Origin: Candidatus Fukatsuia endosymbiont of Tuberolachnus salignus
GTDB lineage: Bacteria; Pseudomonadota; Gammaproteobacteria; Enterobacterales; Enterobacteriaceae
Length of the DNA stretch: 64,000 bases
Direction: 5' to 3'
Assembly: GCF_964030845.1 (NCBI RefSeq)
Contig: NZ_OZ034983.1
Location: 992,001-1,056,000 of the forward strand
The notes beneath the pieces are model-generated. The model worked only from the letters and a program-made list of their open reading frames with translations. It was not told the origin of the DNA and did no database searches. Both the position numbers and the translations under genes were made by a program. Below, piece after piece: positions 28,473-38,424 of the stretch. Position 1 is the first letter of the stretch; each line of letters opens with the position of its first letter.

Positions 28473-28862
28473 ATGAGCAACATTATTAAACAGATTGAAC
28501 AAGAACAAATGAGGACGAACCTACCTGCATTCCGTCCTGGTGACACTGTGGAAGTTAAGGTAAAGGTGGTTGATGGTGAAGGAACCAAATCACGACCAAA
28601 AAATACAGAACGTTTGCAGGCATTCGAAGGTGTCGTTATCGCCATTCGCAACCGTGGCCTGCACTCCGCATTCACCGTGCGTAAAATTTCCAAGAGTGTG
28701 GGCGTTGAACGCGTGTTTCAAACCCACTCTCCCATCATCGACAGCATTGAGGTGAAGCGCTGTGGTGCCGTTCGTAGAGCCAAATTGTACTACCTACGTA
28801 CACGTACTGGTAAATCGGCACGTATCAAAGAGGATCTTAGCCGAAAACGTAACGCTAGCTGA
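28473..28862 (+). CDS. rplS: 50S ribosomal protein L19 with internal insertion
   Basis: L19 lies at the 30S-50S interface. The 129-residue product begins MSNIIKQIEQEQM and has the RPGDTVEVKV and RLQAFEGVVIAIRNRGL motifs. E. coli L19 has 115 residues. Here roughly eight extra residues (within DGEGTKSRPKNTE) interrupt the loop before RLQAFEG, and the C-terminus continues DLSRKRNAS beyond the usual end. The core is intact, so it should be functional. Confidence 0.95.
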   Translation: MSNIIKQIEQEQMRTNLPAFRPGDTVEVKVKVVDGEGTKSRPKNTERLQAFEGVVIAIRNRGLHSAFTVRKISKSVGVERVFQTHSPIIDSIEVKRCGAVRRAKLYYLRTRTGKSARIKEDLSRKRNAS

Positions 28863-28900
28863 TGTTGCATAGCCAACCCCTGGCCGAGATAGCTCGCCTA

Positions 28901-29026
28901 AGAGCCTGTTTCAAATCTTCTTGAGCGACGCTCAGACGAGGAAAAAACGCGCGAAAAAGTGTAGTTTACTCTTTGTATGCAACAAAAAGGGAGTAAGTGA
29001 GCATTTTGAGCGCGTTTTTGACGAAC
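28901..29026. repeat. R2 repeat copy abutting the mukB stop
   Basis: Starts AGAGCCTGTTTCAAATCTTCTTGAGCGACGCTCAGACGAGG and continues to GCGCGTTTTTGACGAA, after which mukB coding sequence begins (TAG stop at 29027-29029). The right third of R2 is missing, so the element is truncated exactly at the gene end. Confidence 0.85.
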
Positions 29027-32000
29027 CTATACAGCTACAACCTCTTCTTCAAGAGACGTGTTAACAAAGCCACGTAATCCAACCACATGAACGTGTTCAT
29101 GATTATTAAATACTTTTCGCACCAATTTGTACGTTGTACCTTTTTCGGGACTGATATTTTCTGGTGCTGCAATAATTAACTGCATTTCCAATCGTGCACA
29201 TAATTCAAACAGCGTGGCGATAGATTTGGCATCCAATCGAGCAGCTTCATCAAGGAAGAGTAAACGACAGGGTGAAATATCTTTGCCCCGTAAACGCCGT
29301 GATTCTTCTTCCCAACTTTGCACGACCATAACAAGAATCGACATACCTGTACCTATCGCTTCACCTGTTGATAATGCACCACTTTCCGCTTTTAGCCAAC
29401 CATCAGCGCCACGGTAAACTTCCACCGTCAATTCCAGATAATTGCGATAATCTAATAGTTCTTCACCGACCGTCTGCGGCAAACGCTGCCCCATATCCAC
29501 CTGAGGATTGAGGCGCTGATACAATTTTGCTAATGCTTCAGAAAAAGTTAAACGATTACTGTTAAACAGATCCTGATGTTGTTCTTGCTGCTCAGAAAGT
29601 ACTTCCAGTAAGCTAGCATGAGCTTCACGTATATTTACATGAAGCCGTACACTTTTTACCTGACCAAAGGAAACGGTTTGCAAGCCCTGGTTTAACATAC
29701 GGATCCGATTTTGTTCCCGTTGAATGGTTTTACGGATAATATTAGCGACGCTTTTACAACTGATGGCTAGTTTTTGCTCACGTGTAGTTAATTCTTCAGT
29801 CAAGCGTCCCAATTCAATTTCCATTTGCTCGATAGCTTCCACCGGATCATCGGTGTGGATAATATCCTGACGGATACGTTCCCGTAAATGCTGGTAAACA
29901 GCAATATAGAAAGCAATTTTTCGCTCTGGATGTTTAGGATCTTCCGATAAACGTAGTACATCACGCAGATGCTCATTGTCAGCGACCGCCAGCCGTAATG
30001 CACCTAGCGCTTTATCCGACATCGAACGAAGCTCATCCGCCCCCCTATAGGCCAGCTCACGGCGGTGCAGGCGGCGTTCAATACCGTTGTCTTTCACCAT
30101 GCTCATAATCCGACACCAGCCCGCTTTTGCATTAACAATTCGTTCCCGCATCTGACGGTAATCGCGTTCTAATTTGCCTTGCTTTTTCTGTAAATTATCC
30201 GTCTCTGCCTCAGAGTACATCAGCTGTTTTTCTAACTGATTACGTTGTAAACGATTGTCACGAAGCGCTCTATGCAATTCATCGCGATGCCTCGAAGCAC
30301 GTTCGTAAGCATTGATATCGGCCTGTATACCACTATCCTGTAACTCCTGAGCGAGCTCTTTCAACACTTCTTTTTTGGTATCATAAGAACTTTTCAACGA
30401 TGCTAGAACTTGATTGTACTGGGTAAATTGAACCTGATACTCTCGCCATCGTTCACGAGCACGGGTACGTGCTGTTTCCGCATGTTCAAGACGTTGGCGC
30501 AATCCGTCATTAAGATCTGCATTTTCTATTAACATACCAGCCGAATCACTGTAGCTAAAGTGAACTCGCCGTTGCACCACTTCAGTTAAAGCAAATGTTT
30601 GTTGTTTGGCTTGCTGCTGCTGCTGCTTCGTTTGTAGGTAATCTGCCTGCAACTGTTTGTGTTGCTGTGGATCACTTTGTAATACTGCAAGCAAAGGCTC
30701 CAATTTAGCTAAAGATTCACCATGTTGCTGAATATGACGAGCAGCGAGGCCAGCCACTGCCTGCTCAGCGGTCATTTTTTCTACACGGTGTTGCAACCCA
30801 TCGTCAAGCAGTAAAGAAACGAAAGGGATCAATTTATTAAGGGAAGAAATTGCTTCTTTTGCCCGTTCAAGCTGTTGTTGATGTTGCTGATTCTGATTTT
30901 CATGGGTAGTTAAATTACGTTCTACTTCAGTACGTCGAATATTAAGCAACCGAATTTCCGCTTCTGGATCAGTATCAAAAACAACAGACAGGTGAGTACC
31001 AATAAAATGACTGCATGCCTGATGCACACGCTGAATTTTTTGTACGTCAAACGACAGCAGAGCGTAGCGCTGAGCTAAGTTAGCTCGCTCCAAATATAAC
31101 ACTTCAAGGTGATTTTCACGGGCGGCACGACCAAATAACGGCATTTTGGGATAGCAAGAATAACGCCATTGGCGATCAGCGATTTTCACTAGTACCGCTT
31201 TTCCATGCTCTTCTACAGTGAAAACATCGTTATTGAACGATTGAGGATCCCCTTCGATCAGATAAAGATCTTCTGGACAATCTTCTAGATTTTGCAGTTG
31301 TCCCACTAACAACGATAGATCTGGCACGACAATGCCATAACGTGCAGGGCCATAAAGGGCAGAAAAATAGGCAGCGTCGTCAAGGGTAATGTCGTCATAA
31401 ATTTCTGATAACAGCACGCCACCAAAACGCTCTGCGAGTACGAGTAATCGTGGATCTTCCGCCCCATTTGGCTGGTTCAAACGTTCAATCTGTATTTCAA
31501 TTTCACGTTGCTTATTCGCTACTGTGTCGCGTTCAATCGTGATTTTACGTTCATATTCAAACAATTGCTGCATGTACTCCGTCATCTGAGCACTATTTTC
31601 CAATACATGCCACTCGCTGTGATGGCGCCACAGCGCTAATATTCGCTTTCTCTGCTCATTGAGCTGATGCAACGCATCCTGTGCCACCAACCAGATGGGC
31701 GCGCGGGCAGTTAACGTGGCAATTTTTTGTTTAATTTGCTCCAACTCTTGACGTATTTCCATACGACGTTCTGCCACGTCGTTGACTCCGAGTGAGAGTG
31801 TAGCAACTTGTTGCTCCAATTCACGTTGCAGATCTACCAGCTCTTCGGGTTGATACTGCTGCTCCTGATCTTTACAAAATTCTTGCAACATCCGTTCGAC
31901 ATCCCGTTGAGCACGCAAACGCTGGTCCAATTCGGATAAAGCGATATGTAATGGCTGTACACGCTCCGCCAGATGTTGTTGTGCCGGCCAATCGCGTAAT

Positions 32001-33517
32001 AACTCACGCGCACTTTGCCAGGCCTGAGCACGATCTACCTGCCCAGCGATATTGATCACGAGTTGATAAGCCTGCTCAAACTGGCTGTGAGCAACCTCTG
32101 CCACACTCAGTTTTTGCTCAATCTGAAGTAAAGCGGCAGTTTTTTCTTGATCGACAGCATGAAAAGTTGCCAACCAGTGTTCAGCATTATCGGCTGCCAG
32201 TTCGGGCAACTGGCACAGTGTGCGAGCACGATCCAATGCTTGCAACGCCTGTTGATACTGAATGGCACGGGTCTGTTGCACATCCAACGCCTGTTGGTAG
32301 TCCGCCAATTGATTTTTTAGTTCATCGACTTCTTGCTCTGCAGCTTCAGCTTTTGCTTCATTTGCTGCTTGCTGATCCGCCGCATCAGCCATCACTGCAC
32401 CTTGTTCTTCCAGTCGATAAGCTAACTCTTCTAAATCGCTCTGATAACGTTCGATTTTCTCCTGCTGACGTAGGACTGTTTGCACCAGATTCAAATGATC
32501 GCTGGCAGCTTGATGATCCGCTTCCAAAACTGACTCTGAGCTACTTTTTTCTGCCAATTCGCGCACCATCTCAACATAACGATACTGTTCCACCTGCAGT
32601 TTTTGACGGTTGCTAAACAGCTCTCCCCGTAGAACCAGGCTACTATCAAGATGAATACGCCGTTCATTGGCATGGCGCATATAATCGGCAGCGACGTAAT
32701 GTGTCGATTCTGTAATCAAGTGTTTAAATAGATCCCTGTCCGACTGAGTAGTACGTATCGCCTCCAATGTCATGCGGTTTTCCCGCAATGCCGCTTCCAT
32801 GTCCTGAAAAGCTTTACGCACACCGCTATTTTCCGGTAACAGGTAATCCCGCAGTGAGCGTGTGATGGCACTGGAAATACCACCGTATAAAGAGGCCTCT
32901 ATCAATCGATAAAATTTACTGCGATCAGACGCAGAACGCAGCCGTTTTGGGATCACACCCAAATCAAACATCAAAGAGTGGTAATCAGTAATCGAATTAA
33001 ACTGCTTAAATTGTACCCCTTCTATCTCCTCAAGGCGCACTTTCAGCTCAGCTAAGGTGAGAACTCGTGCCTGACGTTGACTCAGTATTTCCGTCAGTAT
33101 TTGTGTTGGCTGAAGCGTGATCGGCAATCCCTGAATGGTAAAGGGTTTAATATCAACCTTACGATCCCGCCCCACCACCTGTTGTAAACGCACGCCCAGC
33201 AATATCCGTTGATGACGCGAATTCACAACATCCAGAGTGGCATAACAGACTCCAGCACGCAATTTGCCGTGTAAACCTTTATCACGCGAACCCGTGGTAG
33301 CACCGGCTTCCGTGGTATTACGAAAATGCAGTAAGGTCAGATCCGGGATCAAGGCGGTGACAAAAGCAGCCATAGTCGTGGATTTACCCGCACCGTTACC
33401 GCCTGATAAAGTGGTGACTAATTCATCCAGATCGAAAGTGCGAGCAAAAAAACCATTCCAGTTAACCAATGTCAGTGAGCGAAACTTACCTCGTTCGATT
33501 ATGCCTGATTCAATCAT
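29027..33517 (-). CDS. mukB: Chromosome partition protein MukB
   Basis: MukB is the SMC-like subunit of the MukBEF condensin. The Walker A motif is SGGNGAGKSTT (about residues 39-49), followed by long coiled coils around the hinge, and the C-terminal head carries the signature SGALSTGEAIGTGMS and Walker B CRLLFLDEAARLD. ATG 33517 (MIESGIIERGKFRSL) is preferred over GTG 33520; homologues start at MIERGKF. The last residues after GLRGF (VNTSLEEEVVAV) differ from E. coli, where an R2 repeat adjoins the stop. It is last in mukF-mukE-mukB. Confidence 0.97.
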   Translation of the reverse strand: MIESGIIERGKFRSLTLVNWNGFFARTFDLDELVTTLSGGNGAGKSTTMAAFVTALIPDLTLLHFRNTTEAGATTGSRDKGLHGKLRAGVCYATLDVVNSRHQRILLGVRLQQVVGRDRKVDIKPFTIQGLPITLQPTQILTEILSQRQARVLTLAELKVRLEEIEGVQFKQFNSITDYHSLMFDLGVIPKRLRSASDRSKFYRLIEASLYGGISSAITRSLRDYLLPENSGVRKAFQDMEAALRENRMTLEAIRTTQSDRDLFKHLITESTHYVAADYMRHANERRIHLDSSLVLRGELFSNRQKLQVEQYRYVEMVRELAEKSSSESVLEADHQAASDHLNLVQTVLRQQEKIERYQSDLEELAYRLEEQGAVMADAADQQAANEAKAEAAEQEVDELKNQLADYQQALDVQQTRAIQYQQALQALDRARTLCQLPELAADNAEHWLATFHAVDQEKTAALLQIEQKLSVAEVAHSQFEQAYQLVINIAGQVDRAQAWQSARELLRDWPAQQHLAERVQPLHIALSELDQRLRAQRDVERMLQEFCKDQEQQYQPEELVDLQRELEQQVATLSLGVNDVAERRMEIRQELEQIKQKIATLTARAPIWLVAQDALHQLNEQRKRILALWRHHSEWHVLENSAQMTEYMQQLFEYERKITIERDTVANKQREIEIQIERLNQPNGAEDPRLLVLAERFGGVLLSEIYDDITLDDAAYFSALYGPARYGIVVPDLSLLVGQLQNLEDCPEDLYLIEGDPQSFNNDVFTVEEHGKAVLVKIADRQWRYSCYPKMPLFGRAARENHLEVLYLERANLAQRYALLSFDVQKIQRVHQACSHFIGTHLSVVFDTDPEAEIRLLNIRRTEVERNLTTHENQNQQHQQQLERAKEAISSLNKLIPFVSLLLDDGLQHRVEKMTAEQAVAGLAARHIQQHGESLAKLEPLLAVLQSDPQQHKQLQADYLQTKQQQQQAKQQTFALTEVVQRRVHFSYSDSAGMLIENADLNDGLRQRLEHAETARTRARERWREYQVQFTQYNQVLASLKSSYDTKKEVLKELAQELQDSGIQADINAYERASRHRDELHRALRDNRLQRNQLEKQLMYSEAETDNLQKKQGKLERDYRQMRERIVNAKAGWCRIMSMVKDNGIERRLHRRELAYRGADELRSMSDKALGALRLAVADNEHLRDVLRLSEDPKHPERKIAFYIAVYQHLRERIRQDIIHTDDPVEAIEQMEIELGRLTEELTTREQKLAISCKSVANIIRKTIQREQNRIRMLNQGLQTVSFGQVKSVRLHVNIREAHASLLEVLSEQQEQHQDLFNSNRLTFSEALAKLYQRLNPQVDMGQRLPQTVGEELLDYRNYLELTVEVYRGADGWLKAESGALSTGEAIGTGMSILVMVVQSWEEESRRLRGKDISPCRLLFLDEAARLDAKSIATLFELCARLEMQLIIAAPENISPEKGTTYKLVRKVFNNHEHVHVVGLRGFVNTSLEEEVVAV

Positions 33518-33571
33518 CACTACTCATCCTCTGTGTTTTCCGCTAGCGTCTTTTCCGTTATCGTACTGTCC

Positions 33572-34273
33572 CTATTTATTGTCCACTACAGCATCCGCTT
33601 CAGTATCGTCGTTATGCCCTAATAAACCCTTTTCAACCGCCATCGCCTCACTATCCTGAATCATCCGTAATTGTGCTTGCCGTGGATCGTCGCCACTACG
33701 GACATCGGTACCAAAACGAAATACCGCTTCAGTAATGCGAAATCGGCTACTGTCACTACCGATAAAATGAAGCATACCCAAACGACGCAAGCGGTTAAGG
33801 GAGACGCGTACCTTTTCTTGTAGCTTCTGTTTATCTAAATCTGAGCCGCTAGAACGCTGATTAACCAATTTAAGCAATTTGCTTTCATCTGCCAACGTTA
33901 TCAGTTCTGCATACAGATCCTGTTGGCTAAAGATCCCTTGATGAGCAAGGCGTTCAGGACTAAGGTAGAGATAACACAGGATTTTACCCACGATCATATC
34001 CAGCTGAGACAGTACAGAACGAGGGATCAAGGTGGTGGAACGTGGTCTTAAGTAGAAAAAACCTTCGGTGGCACGGATCAACTCCACATTGTAGCGCCGG
34101 TAAAATTCTTCCAACGGCTCTTGAAAATCCATCAAAAAAGCATGGTTATCCAGTTCATCGAAGCCAATATGACGTCCAGCACGTAGTTGACTGTCCAAAG
34201 AAGGAAATAATGAGTTGGCTAATGCCTGCGCCAGCTTGAGCGGCATAATGAGGTCAATATTTGTCGATGACAT
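33572..34273 (-). CDS. mukE: Chromosome partition protein MukE
   Basis: MukE is a winged-helix (KITE) subunit bridging MukF and MukB. ATG 34273 (MSSTNIDLIMPLKLAQALAN) aligns with the E. coli start and overlaps the mukF 3' end by 20 bases. The conserved core (GRHIGFDELDNHAFLMDFQE, YLRPRSTTLIPRSVLSQLDM) is intact. Length is 233 residues. Confidence 0.97.
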   Translation of the reverse strand: MSSTNIDLIMPLKLAQALANSLFPSLDSQLRAGRHIGFDELDNHAFLMDFQEPLEEFYRRYNVELIRATEGFFYLRPRSTTLIPRSVLSQLDMIVGKILCYLYLSPERLAHQGIFSQQDLYAELITLADESKLLKLVNQRSSGSDLDKQKLQEKVRVSLNRLRRLGMLHFIGSDSSRFRITEAVFRFGTDVRSGDDPRQAQLRMIQDSEAMAVEKGLLGHNDDTEADAVVDNK

Positions 34274-35576
34274 GGGCTTGCACCTTGGCTCCGTAATCAT
34301 TAATCGCCAACCATTCGGGGGATAGTCCAGAAAAATCGGCTTCAGCTATACCAAGTCGAACCGCTTGGTCAACCAAAATACGTGCTACGTCAAAATGACG
34401 GGCGCGCGGATACTGCGCCAGATAATCACGCATCACCTCCGCCAGATTAAGTGGTTTTGCTTGTTGTGGAAAAACAGCCAATGCTTGTGCGATGATAGCG
34501 GCCAGTTGTTGGCAAATCTCATTGAACTCTTCAAATTCCAAATCCTGTGGTAATTCACCTGTGACTTCTTCACTGCACAGTGCTAGGGTTTCATCACGCA
34601 TATCTAGCAGGCGATCAGCATTAGCGAACACCAGTGTCCAAGGATTATCGAAGTAATTTTGTACCGATTGGCGTAATCGCTGTGCAAAGACACGGTTTTT
34701 ATCCATGTCAATCGCGGTACGGATAAATTTATGTACATGACGATCATAGTGGATCCACAAATCAATAGTCTGTTGACCCCAGCCGATAATACGATCCAGT
34801 TTGTTTTGCAAGGCAGAAACCAGGTGGTCAATCCGCTCCAATGCAACATTACCACAGGTCGCCTCCTGGATACGCAGCAAATTGGTTTGTAGTTTACCTC
34901 CTGCTGCTTCTAACGTATCTTGTAATTCACGCAGTGTACCTGAAGTTTCCGAGAGCAATAATTCACAATTGGCAATGGCGGCACGCCAGTTTTGATTCAA
35001 TAACGCAGCGATATCTTCTTTGACGCTATTTTGTTGTTCATCCATTAACCGCTGGCTGATATCAATACTGTCAAAAATTTCCGCAACCGAGTATTTCAAA
35101 GGCGCAAAAACATGGCGTTGCCAATGGAATTCATCACCGCTTTCTTCTGCCACATCTGCTGCTCGATGTAATTCTTGTGCGACAACCTCGAGTTGCATCG
35201 AAAGGCGTAGCGTTGAAAACTCGCGTTGATGAATATAATGATCGGTAATATTAATACCCAAAGGGGTTAAACGATAAATTGCATTGCCATCTGCCAAATC
35301 AGTGGTAAAACGGTTTAACAGGCGCTGCCGTACCATATCATTAATGGCGTTGTTGGCACGTAGCACGACAGTGTCATGAGTTTGTTCAAATCCGCTACTG
35401 ACATAACGAAATACATCAATCAACTCGCTTTCGCTCATTTCACAGTCTAATCTTTCGCCATTAAGCATCGCGATGGCTAACAGAAAGGTGAGACGTTCAG
35501 TAGGGAGTGTAATCGAAAAATCATTTTTTCGTGCCCAAGCGATCAGCTCGGGTATTGTCTGGGAAATTTCACTCAT
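34254..35576 (-). CDS. mukF: Chromosome partition protein MukF (kleisin)
   Basis: MukF is the kleisin that closes the MukB ring. The 440 residues equal E. coli. The N-terminal winged-helix dimerisation domain (MSEISQTIPELIAWARKNDFS) and the C-terminal MukB-cap-binding region (LSPEWLAINDYGAKVQAHVIDKY) are present. In E. coli the gene upstream is cmoM; here kdsB is only 45 bases away, so ycbJ, elyC and cmoM are missing from the interval. Confidence 0.97.
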   Translation of the reverse strand: MSEISQTIPELIAWARKNDFSITLPTERLTFLLAIAMLNGERLDCEMSESELIDVFRYVSSGFEQTHDTVVLRANNAINDMVRQRLLNRFTTDLADGNAIYRLTPLGINITDHYIHQREFSTLRLSMQLEVVAQELHRAADVAEESGDEFHWQRHVFAPLKYSVAEIFDSIDISQRLMDEQQNSVKEDIAALLNQNWRAAIANCELLLSETSGTLRELQDTLEAAGGKLQTNLLRIQEATCGNVALERIDHLVSALQNKLDRIIGWGQQTIDLWIHYDRHVHKFIRTAIDMDKNRVFAQRLRQSVQNYFDNPWTLVFANADRLLDMRDETLALCSEEVTGELPQDLEFEEFNEICQQLAAIIAQALAVFPQQAKPLNLAEVMRDYLAQYPRARHFDVARILVDQAVRLGIAEADFSGLSPEWLAINDYGAKVQAHVIDKY

Positions 35577-35621
35577 CCTGGATCCTTGACTTCAGGTAAC
35601 AAACACTAGCTCTGCAAAGGC

Positions 35622-36380
35622 CTATTTCACCGAGGGAAAAATATCCCGTACTCTTTGCAGATCTTCTGGAGTATCAATCCCCCCTACAGTAGGTATCTCC
35701 TGTGCTAGTGCTACATGAATTTTTTCGCCGTGCCACAGCACTCGCAGTTGTTCAAGTGATTCAACTTTTTCCATTGGACTGGATGACCAATCGACATAAC
35801 GCTGGACAAAAGCTGCAGGGTAAGCATAAATGCCGATATGCCGCAAAAGACTTACATCAATATTGCTTTTCGATTGAGAAAAACGCTGCCGATCCCAAGG
35901 GATAGGTGCACGGGAAAAATAGAGCGCGTAGTCTTTCGCATCTCTCACCACTTTCACTACGTTAGGGTCGAAGACCTCGTCACCACTTTCAATAGGCACT
36001 GCCAGTGTCGCCATACTCGCGCCGCATGTTGCCAAGTTATCTACAACCTGTCGGATAATCGCGGGAGGAATGAGTGGCTCATCACCCTGTACATTAACGA
36101 TAATATTATCGGCAGGAAAACCATACCGTTTAATAACCTCAGCTAGCCGCTCAGTACCACTCTGATGATCGAGCCCGGTGAGACAGGCTTCTCCTCCAGC
36201 AGCCTCAACGACCTTCACCACAGCATTATTATCAGTAGCGATAATCACCCGCCCAGCACCCGATTGCAGTGCTCGCTCCATAACGTGCAACACCATCGCC
36301 TTACCATCAATATCAGCCAGAGGCTTACCAGGTAAACGACGTGATTCATAACGAGCGGGAATAATGACAACAAAGCTCAT
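35622..36380 (-). CDS. kdsB: 3-deoxy-manno-octulosonate cytidylyltransferase
   Basis: KdsB activates KDO as CMP-KDO for the lipopolysaccharide inner core. The 252-residue protein has the nucleotidyltransferase motif VVIIPARYESRRLPGKPL (about residues 3-20), NVQGDEPLIP (about 96) and HIGIYAYPAAFV. Its ATG overlaps the ycaR stop by 4 bases (ATGA), so ycaR-kdsB are coupled. It implies that KDO-containing LPS is made. Confidence 0.97.
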   Translation of the reverse strand: MSFVVIIPARYESRRLPGKPLADIDGKAMVLHVMERALQSGAGRVIIATDNNAVVKVVEAAGGEACLTGLDHQSGTERLAEVIKRYGFPADNIIVNVQGDEPLIPPAIIRQVVDNLATCGASMATLAVPIESGDEVFDPNVVKVVRDAKDYALYFSRAPIPWDRQRFSQSKSNIDVSLLRHIGIYAYPAAFVQRYVDWSSSPMEKVESLEQLRVLWHGEKIHVALAQEIPTVGGIDTPEDLQRVRDIFPSVK

Positions 36381-36559
36381 GTTAGTTTCTCATCGACAGT
36401 AGGAGGGTAAGCGGCGCTTTCCAACAGAACAGGAATGTTATCCCGCACAGGATAAGCCCGGTTATCAGCTTTACATACCAATTCAAGATGTTCTTTATTA
36501 AAATACAATTTGCCGTTGCAGACGGGGCAAGCAATGATTTCAAGTAAACGGTGATCCAT
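36377..36559 (-). CDS. ycaR: UPF0434 protein YcaR
   Basis: A 60-residue Trm112-like protein with a Cys pair in LEIIACPVCNGKL and a further Cys in LVCKADNRAYP; function is not established in enterobacteria. ATG 36559 (MDHRLLEIIACP) has GGAGG directly upstream and matches the E. coli length; the longer frame adds 9 unsupported residues. Coupled to kdsB. Confidence 0.95.
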   Translation of the reverse strand: MDHRLLEIIACPVCNGKLYFNKEHLELVCKADNRAYPVRDNIPVLLESAAYPPTVDEKLT

Positions 36560-36637
36560 AAATCCTCCAAAAGTGTGGAGTGACAATCAGCAGGCCAGCA
36601 GAAGCATAGCATATCCACTCAGGTTATGGTGTCAAGT

Positions 36638-38242
36638 TCAAGGGCTGAGAATAGTAGGTTGTGGATTGTCTATTTTATCTGGATAATCAAGAATATAATG
36701 TAAGCCCCGGCTTTCTTTTCTTTCCATGGCGCAGCGAACAATCAATTCAGCTACCTGTACTAGGTTACGTAACTCCAGCAGATTGTTTGAGAGACGAAAG
36801 TTAGCGTAATACTCATTAACTTCTTGCTGTAGTATATTGATCCGCCGTAACGCACGTTCTAATCTTTTAGTGGTTCGCTCAATGCCGACATAATTCCACA
36901 TAAATAAACGCAATTCATGCCAATTATGTTGAATAACCACTTGTTCATCAGAATTATCCACCCTGCTTTCATCCCATTGAGGCAGACTACTGGTCAGCTC
37001 TTCACGGGGTAGACGCGTCAGAATATCTTCCGCCGCTGACCAGCCATACACCAGACACTCTAGTAGTGAATTTGAAGCCATGCGATTGGCGCCGTGTAAT
37101 CCACTGTAACTTACTTCACCAATGGCATACAAACCGTCCAGATCAGTACGACCATGTTGATCCACTATCACTCCCCCACAGGTGTAATGCGCTGCGGGTA
37201 CGATGGGAATCGCATCAATGGTCAGATCAATATCCAATGACAGCAGCTTTTCATAAATCATCGGAAAATGCTGTATAACAAAGTCACTAGGTTTGTGACT
37301 GATATCCAAATACATACAGTCTGTGCCCAATCGTTTCATTTCATGATCAATGGCTCTGGCAACGATATCACGGGGTGCCAGTTCAGCGCGTGAATCAAAA
37401 TCGGGCATAAAACGGCTACCATCAGGGCGTTTAAGATAGGCACCCTCACCACGTAACGCTTCGGTCAACAGGAAATTTCGCGCTGACGGATGAAATAAAC
37501 AGGTAGGATGAAACTGGTTAAATTCGAGGTTAGCTACTCGGCAGCCGGCTCGCCACGCCATCGCGATACCATCACCAGAAGAAACATCCGGGTTGGTGGT
37601 ATATTGATAAACCTTAGCCGCGCCGCCAGTGGCTAATACCACTGCCTTCGCCTGAAAAGTCTCTACTTCTTCTAACTCACGATTCCAGACATAGGCACCG
37701 ACAACACGTTTGGTGCCGGGTAAACCGATTTTGTTAGAAATAATCAGGTCGACCGCATTACAGCGTTCTTTCACACAGATATTGGGATGAGCACTTGCCT
37801 TACCTGTTAGCGTATTCTGTACCGCTTTGCCTGTCGCATCAGCACTATGTAAAATTCGACGGTGACTATGACCCCCTTCAAGGGTTAAATGATAACGCTT
37901 TTCACCATGTATATCGGTCTCTCGATCAAAAATGACACCTTGTTCGATAAGCCAATCTACGCAAAAACGGGCGTTACTGGCGATAAATTCAACTACCATT
38001 GGGTCACATAGCCCCGCACCCGCGATCTCCGTATCTTTAATGTGTGATGCTATACTGTCCGTTTCATCAAAAACGGCAGCGATGCCGCCTTGCGCATAAA
38101 GCGTGGCCCCCTCTTGAAGTAATCCTTTACTCAGGACAGTGACATTACAATGTGGTGACGCAAGCCGCAAAGCCAGTGATAAACCTGCTGCTCCGCTTCC
38201 GATGATCAATACATCACTAACATGTTCAGATGATGCTGGCAT
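36638..38242 (-). CDS. nadB: L-aspartate oxidase NadB
   Basis: NadB oxidises L-aspartate to iminoaspartate with FAD, the first step of de novo NAD synthesis. FAD motifs are visible at the N-terminus (VLIIGSGAAGLSLALRL), at ATGGAAKVYQYTTNPDVSSGDGIAMA (about residue 205) and at GEVSYSGLHGANRMASNSLLE (about 370). Length is 534 (E. coli 540). Divergent from rpoE, as in E. coli. nadA and nadC are not in the window. Confidence 0.97.
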   Translation of the reverse strand: MPASSEHVSDVLIIGSGAAGLSLALRLASPHCNVTVLSKGLLQEGATLYAQGGIAAVFDETDSIASHIKDTEIAGAGLCDPMVVEFIASNARFCVDWLIEQGVIFDRETDIHGEKRYHLTLEGGHSHRRILHSADATGKAVQNTLTGKASAHPNICVKERCNAVDLIISNKIGLPGTKRVVGAYVWNRELEEVETFQAKAVVLATGGAAKVYQYTTNPDVSSGDGIAMAWRAGCRVANLEFNQFHPTCLFHPSARNFLLTEALRGEGAYLKRPDGSRFMPDFDSRAELAPRDIVARAIDHEMKRLGTDCMYLDISHKPSDFVIQHFPMIYEKLLSLDIDLTIDAIPIVPAAHYTCGGVIVDQHGRTDLDGLYAIGEVSYSGLHGANRMASNSLLECLVYGWSAAEDILTRLPREELTSSLPQWDESRVDNSDEQVVIQHNWHELRLFMWNYVGIERTTKRLERALRRINILQQEVNEYYANFRLSNNLLELRNLVQVAELIVRCAMERKESRGLHYILDYPDKIDNPQPTILSP

Positions 38243-38403
38243 AAGGTATGATGCCTACAGAAGAAAATAAAGTTTCATGTTAGCCTATTTGGTTAAGCAA
38301 AAGCTACGGATGTAGTATCCTCCAGGTAAACAGCTTCCCAACCAAGCTTGCTCAGGAAAATAATTATATGATCAATACTACTTTTTTTTACCTAGCAATA
38401 GAT

Positions 38404-38424
38404 TTCGGGGGAGTCTACCCCGAA
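38404..38424 (+). promoter_or_regulatory. Hairpin enclosing the rpoE ribosome binding site and start codon
   Basis: TTCGGGG (38404-38410) and CCCCGAA (38418-38424) form a perfect 7-bp stem around the loop GAGTCTA. The Shine-Dalgarno stretch GGGGGAG is split between stem and loop, and the last base of the stem is the A of the rpoE ATG. The stem would hide the start from ribosomes, so it could act as a thermometer or translational switch. This is a sequence-based prediction only. Confidence 0.5.

Noticed and set aside
28280..28693. 137-codon ORF antisense to rplS and R2
   Set aside because: Overlaps a repeat and a ribosomal protein gene in the opposite strand; no coding signature.
33572..35576. 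Toxin, defence or phage system in the accessory parts of the window
   Set aside because: I looked for restriction, toxin-antitoxin, phage and CRISPR signatures in all frames; the non-core genes resolve to IS elements, pseudopilins, an autotransporter and small membrane proteins, and no defence genes were found.
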